6,616 nt of DNA from MED-G20 sp038108155 (GTDB taxonomy: Bacteria; Bacteroidota; Bacteroidia; Flavobacteriales_D; Parvicellaceae), in assembly GCA_038108155.1 (NCBI GenBank), contig JAYNHP010000077.1, positions 1-6,616 on the forward strand, in the 5' to 3' direction. Below the pieces are notes generated by a model. It had not been told where the DNA came from and searched no databases. It was given only the letters and a program-made list of their open reading frames with translations. Positions 1 to 6,345 of this stretch are shown here, piece after piece. Each line of letters opens with the position of its first letter. Positions within the stretch are counted from its first letter, which is position 1. The position numbers were made by a program, and so were the translations under genes.

Positions 1-1041
1 ATTACCATTTGATAAATGAATAATTGTTTTAATATTACTATTGTAGTTTTTTACTGCACTAGTACCTGCATTTATGAATTTAGCATAATTACTAAATCCA
101 CCAGTAGAGGCTTTTCCAGTTGGCCACAGCATTCCATCATTTGTTTCGTTTCCAATTTGAACCCATTTTGGAACAATATTTTCATTTCCAAGGGCATTGA
201 GAATATCAGACGTATGGTTGTAAACTGCTGTTTCAAGTTGAGATACTGAAAGACCAACCCATGCTGCAGGTTTGGTTTGGTTAGAGGGGTCTGCCCACCA
301 GTCGCTGTAGTGAATACAAATCATAATATCTAAATTTTCTGCATCTGCCAATTTTGATTTATTTACCAAATCGTCTATGTCACACCAACCATTTGCCCCA
401 GAGACATTAGGATCTACCCATACTCTCAATCTTATTGCATTTAATTCATAATCAGTTAATAATGGCATTAGATCTCTAGTATTCCCATTATTATCTTTCC
501 ATGAATACCCGTTAGATTCCATTTCTGTCATCCAGCTAATATCTGCACCTTTTGAAATGGTATTTGTACTGTAACTAATGCCACTAGTATCTTGAATTAT
601 TAATGGATTGGTATTCCAATAACCTGCCCATGCATTTTCTACCCAAGTTCCACTTTCATATAAAATTGCTTTTACTTGGTAGTAATCGCCATGAGTTAAA
701 TTTCCAGAAAGAGTGTTGTAACTGCTAATAAATAACTCAACAGAACTTTGTGTATTATTTCCTACTTGTTGATTGAGAAGAGTTTTTCCTGTAATAGAAC
801 TCTTGTAATTATTGTTAGAATCTAAAATCTCTAAACCTATAAATATATTGTTTCCAGTGGAGCCAGTTTCACTAGTGTATTTAAAATTAACTACAACATT
901 TCCACCTGTAAATGGGTTTATTTCAACAGGATTATTCACCAATGAGATTATTTCTATGGACTGAGCTGTTACTACAACTTTAATGATTACAGATAGAATA
1001 AAAAATGTGATTTTTATTAGGGTAGTTGTTTTATTGATCAT
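1..1041 (-). CDS. Secreted arabinogalactan endo-beta-1,4-galactanase, GH53 family (partial, C-terminus beyond left edge)
   Basis: This enzyme should hydrolyse beta-1,4-galactan (pectin side chains, type I arabinogalactan) outside the cytoplasm. The frame is open from the ATG at 1041 to the window edge, giving 347 residues. Residues 1-26 look like a signal peptide: lysines at 4 and 10, a hydrophobic stretch 11-24, and likely cleavage after VTA26, although Lys21 interrupts the hydrophobic core. Residues about 27-150 form a beta-rich, Asn/Ser/Thr-rich domain that I cannot assign; an Ig-like or carbohydrate-binding role is possible. The GH53 catalytic domain begins near residue 160 with KGADISW (165-171), followed by RLRVWVDP, the HYSDWWADP block (from His244) and WVQIGNE, whose Glu299 is the expected acid/base. 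The nucleophile Glu and roughly the last third of the barrel lie outside the window, so completeness and any C-terminal sorting domain cannot be judged. No SusC/SusD-type genes are visible nearby. The family call is confident; the N-terminal domain is unassigned. Confidence 0.93.
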   Translation of the reverse strand, partial: MINKTTTLIKITFFILSVIIKVVVTAQSIEIISLVNNPVEINPFTGGNVVVNFKYTSETGSTGNNIFIGLEILDSNNNYKSSITGKTLLNQQVGNNTQSSVELFISSYNTLSGNLTHGDYYQVKAILYESGTWVENAWAGYWNTNPLIIQDTSGISYSTNTISKGADISWMTEMESNGYSWKDNNGNTRDLMPLLTDYELNAIRLRVWVDPNVSGANGWCDIDDLVNKSKLADAENLDIMICIHYSDWWADPSNQTKPAAWVGLSVSQLETAVYNHTSDILNALGNENIVPKWVQIGNETNDGMLWPTGKASTGGFSNYAKFINAGTSAVKNYNSNIKTIIHLSNGN

Positions 1042-1185
1042 TAACTAAAAGTATTAATTTTTTAGTTTACCAACAATTCACACTTTAGACCAAGCTTTTA
1101 GCTGCTCCAACAACAATAACGACTACTCTCATTCAATAATATAATTACTTCAAGATGTAAATATACTATTTGCCAATAAATGGAA
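1042..1185 (-). promoter_or_regulatory. Leader of the galactanase gene: possible promoter with an inverted repeat
   Basis: This 144-nt gap lies between the phosphofructokinase stop and the galactanase start, long enough for a separate promoter. On the minus strand, TTG (1076-1074), a 20-nt spacer and TACTTTTA (1053-1046) resemble the Bacteroidota pattern TTG-N19-21-TAnnTTTG, with one mismatch at the final base. Transcription from it would begin almost at the ATG, which is unusual and weakens the case. A perfect 8-bp inverted repeat, AACTAAAA (1043-1050) and TTTTAGTT (1060-1067), overlaps the -7-like box and could be an operator. No convincing terminator hairpin for the upstream phosphofructokinase gene was found. 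AT-rich DNA yields such matches by chance. Confidence 0.2.
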
Positions 1186-2268
1186 TCAGTTTACTTCTCC
1201 AAGGTATATGCCCAATGCTAAGGCTGTTTTGACTAAAGAATCTTCTAATTCTACTTTCTTGTAAGTTTCAATTCCTTTCAAAATTGGAAAATCTACTACT
1301 TTTCTATCGCTCCAAGCAACCATTCTGTCAAATTTCTTTTGAGCTAATAAATCAACTGCATGAACTCCAAATGCGCTTGCAAGAATCCTGTCTTGAGTTG
1401 TAGGAGGAGCTCCTCTTTGAACATGCCCAAGAGTTGTTACTCTACATTCAGCAGAAGATTTTTCCATTATTTTATGGGCAATATAGGTTCCTATTCCACC
1501 CAATCTAACTTCTCCATCAGCAAACTTTACCATGCTGCTATTTCCGTCTTCTTGCTTTACAGCTTCAGCTACAATAATTAGGGAGTGATTTATTCCATAA
1601 TTATTCATTTTTTTAAGCTTGTTGATAATACCATCAATAGAATAATTTATTTCGGGTATTAAAATAACGTCTGCACCACCAGCAATACCAGCATTTAATG
1701 CAATATGACCAGCATCTCTACCCATAACTTCCAAAATCATAGTTCTTTTATGGCTTGCAGCAGTAAATTGTAAATTGTCTAGTGCATTTGCAGCTTCATT
1801 AACCGCAGTATGAAAACCAATTGAGTTTTCTGTAGCACCAACATCGTTATCTATGGTTTTAGGAATAGCTACAATATTCATATTTCCCTTGTCTGCTATA
1901 TCTTTTAGTATTTTCATACTTCCATCCCCACCAATTACAATGAGTCCATCTAGTTCAAGTTCGTTGTAACCAGCAATAATTTCATCAGTTCTATCTTTAA
2001 AAGAACCATCAGCCATAGGAAATTTGAATGGGTTTCCTTTATTAGTAGTTCCTAAGAACGTTCCTCCTTGTCTTAACAAATTGCCAGAAAAAGTATTGTA
2101 ATTAAGTTTAATGTAGGATAGAGGTCTGTTCATTAAACCTACTGTGCCTTCTAAAATTCCAAAAACTTCTAAATTGTATTTGTCATTTGCTCTGTAAAAG
2201 ATAGACCTCACAGCAGCATTTAGCCCTGCACAATCTCCACCACTTGTTAGTATACCAATTCTTTTCAT
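1186..2268 (-). CDS. pfkA: 6-phosphofructokinase, PfkA superfamily, with Gly/Lys donor-site signature
   Basis: This cytoplasmic enzyme phosphorylates fructose 6-phosphate to fructose 1,6-bisphosphate, the committing step of glycolysis. The 360 residues carry the whole family set: ILTSGGDCAGLNAAVR (6-21), GGTFLGTTNKGNPF (68-81), GGDGS (113-117), PKTIDND (136-142, catalytic base Asp140), MGRDAGHIAL (182-191) and GHVQRGAPPTTQDRILAS (281-298). Gly116 matches E. coli Gly104, the ATP-type residue, whereas Lys137 replaces E. coli Gly124 and is typical of PPi-dependent and mixed-lineage enzymes. The GGDCAGLN and MGRDAGH spellings and the longer length (E. coli 320) also fit the non-E. coli lineage. 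The E. coli Arg72 position appears to be filled by Asn76/Lys77. By family knowledge Gly at the first site favours ATP as donor; this is inferred. The gene follows csaA after 62 nt and may be co-transcribed or use its own promoter. The symbol is used in the broad family sense. Confidence 0.95.
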   Translation of the reverse strand: MKRIGILTSGGDCAGLNAAVRSIFYRANDKYNLEVFGILEGTVGLMNRPLSYIKLNYNTFSGNLLRQGGTFLGTTNKGNPFKFPMADGSFKDRTDEIIAGYNELELDGLIVIGGDGSMKILKDIADKGNMNIVAIPKTIDNDVGATENSIGFHTAVNEAANALDNLQFTAASHKRTMILEVMGRDAGHIALNAGIAGGADVILIPEINYSIDGIINKLKKMNNYGINHSLIIVAEAVKQEDGNSSMVKFADGEVRLGGIGTYIAHKIMEKSSAECRVTTLGHVQRGAPPTTQDRILASAFGVHAVDLLAQKKFDRMVAWSDRKVVDFPILKGIETYKKVELEDSLVKTALALGIYLGEVN

Positions 2269-2300
2269 ATTGTAAAATTAACAATAAGGGTCAATAAAAT

Positions 2301-2308
2301 CAAAAATA
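2301..2308 (-). promoter_or_regulatory. Possible -7 element for the phosphofructokinase gene
   Basis: The minus strand reads TATTTTTG from 2308 to 2301, a full match to the Bacteroidota -7 consensus TAnnTTTG. It lies in the 62-nt gap between csaA and pfkA and would give a leader of roughly 25-30 nt. No TTG -33 element is found at the expected distance (about 2327-2332), and the surrounding DNA is very AT-rich, so a chance match is plausible. Confidence 0.25.
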
Positions 2309-2330
2309 ATAGATTTATTTATTAAAAATA

Positions 2331-2672
2331 TTAACATATTATAGATCCATTTTTAGTAATAGATTCAGGTTGGATAATAACAACATTTTCTAAATTCCCA
2401 TCGATTGCCCCAAGAATAAGGAACTCACTTTGAATATTTACAATTTGTTTTTTAGGTAGATTAACTAATCCTACGATTTGTTTTCCAATAAGGTCTTTTA
2501 ATTTGTAATTTTTAGTGATTTGAGCAGAAGTTTTTTTTATCCCAATTTCTCCAAAATCAACATGGATTATGTAGGAGGGGTTTATCGCTTTTTTGAATTC
2601 AACAGCTTTAATAACTGTTCCAACTCTCATATCTATCTTCTCAAAGTCCTCCCAACTAATTATTTTTTTCAT
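2331..2672 (-). CDS. csaA: CsaA-like tRNA-binding-domain protein (export-associated chaperone family)
   Basis: This small cytoplasmic protein is a single EMAP/Arc1p-type OB-fold tRNA-binding domain. Family members form dimers; B. subtilis CsaA has been described as a chaperone linked to protein export, and related proteins bind tRNA. The physiological role is not settled. The 113 residues match the usual 110 or so from end to end: DFEKIDMRVGTV (9-20), the HVDFGEIGIKKTSAQIT block (37-53), VNLPKKQI (70-77), SEFLILGA (82-89) and the closing P-x(5)-NG (102-109). The ATG at 2672 places DFEKIDMRVG at the normal distance from the N-terminus. It is divergent from the PLP-enzyme gene and lies 62 nt upstream of pfkA in the same direction. 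The family is distinct from the C-terminal tRNA-binding domain of MetRS, because no synthetase portion precedes it. Confidence 0.93.
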   Translation of the reverse strand: MKKIISWEDFEKIDMRVGTVIKAVEFKKAINPSYIIHVDFGEIGIKKTSAQITKNYKLKDLIGKQIVGLVNLPKKQIVNIQSEFLILGAIDGNLENVVIIQPESITKNGSIIC

Positions 2673-2813
2673 GAATTACTTTAGCATTTAAACCAATATA
2701 GATTTTTTTTTAAAATTTTAAAAACAAAACATCTTGTAATTGGTTAAGAAATTGTATAGAAAATAATATTTTTTCTAGTTTAAAATACAGTAATTTGTCT
2801 AATTATTTAATTT
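2673..2813. promoter_or_regulatory. Divergent intergenic region between csaA and the PLP-enzyme operon
   Basis: This 141-bp gap must hold the promoters for csaA (leftward) and for the PLP-enzyme/GNAT/purT run (rightward). No full TTG-N19-21-TAnnTTTG match was found on either strand. The nearest rightward -7-like box is TAATTTG at 2791-2797, one base short of the consensus spacing and without a TTG at the right distance. A perfect 18-bp AT palindrome lies at 2707-2724. No ribosome-binding site of the Shine-Dalgarno type precedes either ATG. Confidence 0.4.
2707..2724. repeat. 18-bp perfect AT palindrome in the divergent region
   Basis: The sequence TTTTTAAAATTTTAAAAA reads the same on both strands and is centred between 2715 and 2716, about 50 bp from the csaA start and 90 bp from the PLP-enzyme start. 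It could be a regulator site, a promoter UP-like or bent AT tract, or simply low-complexity sequence. The symmetry is exact, but it is composed only of A and T runs, which raises the chance of coincidence. Confidence 0.35.
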
Positions 2814-4202
2814 ATGGATATATACGATATAGTCAAAGGCGGTGATGAGAGAATAAAGCTCAAAGAGAATGGCCTTAATAAGTACCACGGTAACCCACTC
2901 ATTTATGAATCTGTTTTTAACAGAGGATCTTGTACAATGTCAAATCTTAATGTGGATAGTAAAAAAGCGGTAGACAACATGCTTAAAAAACTAAAAAATG
3001 AAGATTATGACAAGCTATTAAATCAGCAACAAAAGCAACTTAAAAAACTAATAGATGTTAATTCTTTAAACGACTTCGATATTTTTTACGCTCCATCGGG
3101 AAGTGACTTGTGCTATTTTCCTATCATGTTTTCTAGAATAATTAATCCAGATAAAAAAATTTTTAGTGTCGTAACCTGTCCTGAAGAACTTGGAACAGGG
3201 TCTAATACAGCCATTAAGGGAGAGTATTTTTTTGGAACCAACCAATTTGAAGAAAATGTTTCTAAAAATGAAATTATTCACCAAGATATTATTATTGACC
3301 AACAGGCCTTTTCTGCTAGAGACGATCAAGGAAATATTTTGAATCACAAATCTGATATCCTTCAAATAATTGATGAAAAAAGTTCTACTAATCAGGTAAT
3401 TGCAAATTTAGTTATTGGAAGTAAATCAGGAATTGTAGATAATATTTCTATGATTCCTAGAGCAAATGAAAATTGTTTTTGGGTAATCGATGTTTGTCAA
3501 ATGAGAACCACTCAAAAATTAATAAACAATCTTCTTAGATTAAATTGTATGGTAATGCTTACTGGCTCAAAATTTTATCAATCTCCACCATTTTGTGGCG
3601 CGTTGTTAGTTCCAAAAAGTATAAGTTCTAAATTGGTTAACATACAAGACTCTGCTATTGAACCTTTCTTGAAAATATTTAGCACATCCGATATTCCTTT
3701 AAATCATCCAAAACTTAGAAGTAAGTTTAGACACAATGAAAATTATGGAACCTTACTAAGATGGGAAGCAGCTATTAGCGAAATGAAATTATTATCTTTT
3801 TTTGGTGAAGATATGGTTACCATGGCTGTAGATAGATGGAACGCCTTTATTATTAGTCAACTTCAAATTCAAAGCAATTATTTTGAATTGATGCCAGACC
3901 AACAATTTACCAACAGATCTATTGTTTCTTTTAATGTAAAACATCCCGATGGAAGTCTACTAAGCGATGAAGAGTTAAGAGTCTTGTATTTAGAAATTTG
4001 TGCAAAAGAAAGAAATGACTTTTTTAATTTTAAAAAAATAATAATTGGACAACCAGTTAAGTACGATAATAAATCTTTTATAAGATTGGCTCTTGGTTCT
4101 TATAACGTTCGAATGCTGATTGCAAATGATTTTGATTTTAAGTTTGATAAAAAATTGATTTCGATCATCATTAAGGAATTAAAGAAATTATATTGGAGCT
4201 AA
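2814..4202 (+). CDS. Uncharacterised fold-type-I PLP-dependent enzyme (aminotransferase class V-like)
   Basis: The 462 residues have the architecture of a fold-type-I pyridoxal-phosphate enzyme, but I cannot assign a reaction. APSGSDL (93-99) fits the cofactor phosphate loop, VIDVCQMR (224-231) provides Asp226 to pair with the pyridine nitrogen, and LTGSKFYQSPPFCGALLVP (249-267) contains Lys253, the probable Schiff-base lysine. The small C-terminal domain follows (about 300-460), with FIRLALGSYNV (422-432) near its end. The N-terminus has a distinctive signature, GGDERI (9-14), GLNKY (20-24) and NRGSCTMSN (36-44), and EELGTGSNTAIKG lies at 124-136. These are not the motifs of cysteine desulfurases, serine palmitoyltransferase-type synthases or class I/II aminotransferases. 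There is no signal peptide, so it should be cytoplasmic. It is first in a run with a FemAB-like protein 19 nt downstream and purT. Aminotransferase, lyase, decarboxylase and desulfurase activities are all possible. The PLP fold is confident; the substrate is unknown. Confidence 0.8.
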   Translation: MDIYDIVKGGDERIKLKENGLNKYHGNPLIYESVFNRGSCTMSNLNVDSKKAVDNMLKKLKNEDYDKLLNQQQKQLKKLIDVNSLNDFDIFYAPSGSDLCYFPIMFSRIINPDKKIFSVVTCPEELGTGSNTAIKGEYFFGTNQFEENVSKNEIIHQDIIIDQQAFSARDDQGNILNHKSDILQIIDEKSSTNQVIANLVIGSKSGIVDNISMIPRANENCFWVIDVCQMRTTQKLINNLLRLNCMVMLTGSKFYQSPPFCGALLVPKSISSKLVNIQDSAIEPFLKIFSTSDIPLNHPKLRSKFRHNENYGTLLRWEAAISEMKLLSFFGEDMVTMAVDRWNAFIISQLQIQSNYFELMPDQQFTNRSIVSFNVKHPDGSLLSDEELRVLYLEICAKERNDFFNFKKIIIGQPVKYDNKSFIRLALGSYNVRMLIANDFDFKFDKKLISIIIKELKKLYWS

Positions 4203-4221
4203 TTTTAGCTAATAGAACTAT

Positions 4222-5178
4222 TTGAATAACGATAAAAAATATTACCAGGTTTTTTGTAAAAATCACCAACTGCCTATATTTTATCAACCATGGTGGTTGG
4301 ACTGTTTAGCAGGAGAAAATAATTGGGAGGTAGCTATTTATAAAAAATCTAACGAAATATTTGGAGTTCTTCCTTATTATAAAAAAAATAAAATTGGTTT
4401 TAAGTTTTTAGGATTACCAATTTTATCCCAACATTTAGGTCCTTGGCTTATCTATCCAGATGGTCAAAAAAATAATACCAAGCTTTCCTTTGAAAAAGAG
4501 GCTTTAAGTTTTCTGATTAGTCAATTACCTAAAGCAAATATTTCAGTAATTAAATTCCACCACAGCATGCAAAATATTTTACCATTTGTATGGAATGGGT
4601 TTAAAAGCTCTGTTAAATACACTTATCTTCTTAAGAATATATATAAAAAAGAAACCAATTTATTGGGAAATTTAAGCTCTAATACAAGAAAAAACATTAA
4701 GAAAGCTGAAAAAAATTTGGAGGTTTTTGAATCGGAGGATGTAAACATATTATACGAACTAATAAGTATGACTTTTCAAAGGCAAAATTTAAGAGTGCCA
4801 TATACAAAAGAAGTTCTACATAGCCTATTTAAAACATGTCACTCCAAAGGGCTAAGTAAAATTTTAATGGCTAAGGATTCTAATGGCAATATTCACTCTG
4901 GAATTTTACTAATTTGGAACGAAAAAACTGTTTATTATTTAGTTGGAGGAAGCGATCCTAGATATAGGAAAAGCGAAGCCATGACATTAATTATGTGGGA
5001 ATCTATAAAATTTGCCTCTTCTTTTGCTCAGGAATTTGATTTTGAAGGTACAATGGTAGAATCTATAGAAAGATTTATTAGAGGTTTTGGAGCTACTCAG
5101 CATCCTTATTTCCAAATTTCAAAAGTTAAGCCTAGTTTTTTAAAACCTTTATTCGAAAAAAAATACAACCTAAGTTAA
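4222..5178 (+). CDS. FemAB/BioF2-like GNAT-fold acyltransferase, TTG start
   Basis: This 318-residue cytoplasmic protein looks like a tandem-GNAT transferase of the FemAB/BioF2-like group, whose members move acyl or aminoacyl groups onto amines; its own substrate cannot be read from sequence. The first half (about 17-135) contains LPIFYQPWWLD (17-27) and LSQHLGPWLIYPDG (68-81). The second half contains the basic segment SNTRKNIKKAEK (153-164), HSGILLIW (225-232), VGGSDPRYRKSEA (241-253) and FDFEGTMVESIERFIRGFGA (272-291) before PYFQI. Length is normal for the group. An in-frame TAG at 4213 lies just upstream and the first internal Met is residue 116, so TTG at 4222 is the only credible start; it also places LPIFYQPWWLD at the usual distance from the N-terminus. 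The gene lies 19 nt after the PLP-enzyme gene and 8 nt before purT, suggesting co-transcription. The weak start may lower its yield relative to its neighbours. Confidence 0.85.
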   Translation: MNNDKKYYQVFCKNHQLPIFYQPWWLDCLAGENNWEVAIYKKSNEIFGVLPYYKKNKIGFKFLGLPILSQHLGPWLIYPDGQKNNTKLSFEKEALSFLISQLPKANISVIKFHHSMQNILPFVWNGFKSSVKYTYLLKNIYKKETNLLGNLSSNTRKNIKKAEKNLEVFESEDVNILYELISMTFQRQNLRVPYTKEVLHSLFKTCHSKGLSKILMAKDSNGNIHSGILLIWNEKTVYYLVGGSDPRYRKSEAMTLIMWESIKFASSFAQEFDFEGTMVESIERFIRGFGATQHPYFQISKVKPSFLKPLFEKKYNLS

Positions 5179-5186
5179 TTATTATT

Positions 5187-6344
5187 ATGAAGAAAATACT
5201 ACTACTTGGATCTGGAGAATTAGGAAAAGAATTTGTAATTGCTTGTCAGAGACTTGGACAATATGTAATTGCTGTAGATAGCTATGACCATGCCCCTGCA
5301 ATGCAAGTTGCCCACGAAAAAGAGATTATTAATATGCTAGATGGTGATGCACTAGATAGTTTGGTAGAAAAACACCAGCCAGATTTAATAATTCCTGAGA
5401 TTGAAGCAATAAGAACAGAAAGATTTTACAAATATGAAAAACAAGGGTTCAATGTAGTTCCTAGTGCAAAAGCAGCAAACTATACTATGAATAGAAAATC
5501 CATTCGTGATTTAGCGGCAAAAGATTTAAATGTTAGAACAGCTCCATATCGTTATGCAACCTCTTTTATTGAATTAGAAAATGGAGTTGAATATTGTGGA
5601 TATCCATGTGTAGTAAAGCCCTTGATGTCTAGTTCAGGAAAAGGACAATCTGTAATTAAAACACATTCTGACATTCAAAAAGCTTGGGATTATGCATTGG
5701 AAGGTTCAAGAGGGGATTTGTTAGAAGTAATTGTGGAAGGTTTTATTGATTTTGAATATGAGATTACTCTTCTGACTGTTACTCAGGAAAATGGTCCAAC
5801 TCTTTTTTGTCCACCTATTGGACATAGACAAGAAAGGGGAGATTATCAAGAAAGTTGGCAGCCAATGCCTATGGACAAAGAACGTTTAGAAGAAGCACAA
5901 GAGATGGCTAAGAAAGTAACAGATGCACTTGGAGGAGCAGGAGTTTGGGGAGTTGAGTTTTTTATTACTAAAGAAGCTACTTATTTTTCTGAATTATCTC
6001 CAAGACCACACGATACTGGTATGGTTACACTAGGAGGTACACAAAATTTTAGTGAATTTGAATTACATGCAAGAGCTGTATTGGGATTGCCTATTCCAGA
6101 AATTAAATTGATGAAAAATGGTGCATCTGCTGTTGTTTTGGCAAATCATAATTCCTTAGAAAGACCAAAATTCTCTGGTTTGGAGGAAGCAATGAATTCA
6201 ACTGATTCGGATTTAAGAATATTTGGAAAACCTAGTAGTAGACCTTTTAGAAGAATGGCAGTTACACTAACCTACGGGGAAGATGATGTTGAAAAACTGG
6301 TGGAGAAAGCTAAAGAACTAGCAGCGAAAATTTCTGTGAGTTAA
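5187..6344 (+). CDS. purT: Formate-dependent phosphoribosylglycinamide formyltransferase (GAR transformylase 2)
   Basis: PurT makes formylglycinamide ribonucleotide from GAR, formate and ATP, the third step of de novo purine synthesis, without the folate donor used by PurN. The 385 residues align well with the E. coli enzyme (392) in recollected motifs: LLGSGELGKE (6-15), PAMQVAHEKEIINMLDGDAL (37-56), PEIEAI (70-75, with Glu71 matching E. coli Glu82 at the formate/GAR site), the ATP loop MSSSGKGQ (147-154), GHRQERGDYQESWQP (212-226), and the Mg-ATP glutamates Glu257 (GVEFF) and Glu269 (FSELSPRPHDTG). It is therefore a complete ATP-grasp enzyme with all the key residues I can check. It starts 8 nt after the GNAT gene, so probably shares its transcript. 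The stop lies 1 nt from the stop of the convergent RDD gene, leaving no room for an intergenic terminator. Whether purN is also present in this genome cannot be known from here. Confidence 0.97.
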   Translation: MKKILLLGSGELGKEFVIACQRLGQYVIAVDSYDHAPAMQVAHEKEIINMLDGDALDSLVEKHQPDLIIPEIEAIRTERFYKYEKQGFNVVPSAKAANYTMNRKSIRDLAAKDLNVRTAPYRYATSFIELENGVEYCGYPCVVKPLMSSSGKGQSVIKTHSDIQKAWDYALEGSRGDLLEVIVEGFIDFEYEITLLTVTQENGPTLFCPPIGHRQERGDYQESWQPMPMDKERLEEAQEMAKKVTDALGGAGVWGVEFFITKEATYFSELSPRPHDTGMVTLGGTQNFSEFELHARAVLGLPIPEIKLMKNGASAVVLANHNSLERPKFSGLEEAMNSTDSDLRIFGKPSSRPFRRMAVTLTYGEDDVEKLVEKAKELAAKISVS

Positions 6345-6345
6345 A

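Noticed and set aside
16..249. Open frame of 77 codons on the plus strand
   Set aside because: It lies wholly antisense to the galactanase catalytic domain, is rich in Ile/Phe/Cys/Ser without any family motif, and is best explained as a shadow.
72..257. Open frame of 61 codons on the minus strand
   Set aside because: It is out of frame within the galactanase gene, whose own frame here encodes clear GH53 motifs.
1093..1103. AGCTTTTAGCT as a terminator stem after phosphofructokinase
   Set aside because: The arms are only 4 bp with a 3-nt loop, do not extend, and no T-tract follows on the minus strand.
1360..1581. Open frame of 73 codons on the plus strand
   Set aside because: It is antisense to the conserved C-terminal half of phosphofructokinase and has no motif of its own.
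2282..2297. CAATAA direct repeat in the csaA-pfkA gap
   Set aside because: A 6-bp repeat in highly AT-rich DNA is expected by chance and does not relate to the -7-like box in a known way.
3066..3365. Open frame of 99 codons on the minus strand
   Set aside because: It is antisense to the PLP-enzyme gene, where the plus frame carries the cofactor-binding motifs.
2814..4202. PLP enzyme as an 8-amino-7-oxononanoate synthase or serine palmitoyltransferase-type enzyme for flavobacterial sulfonolipids
   Set aside because: The lysine context (TGSKFYQSPPF) and the missing alpha-oxoamine synthase motifs do not fit that family.
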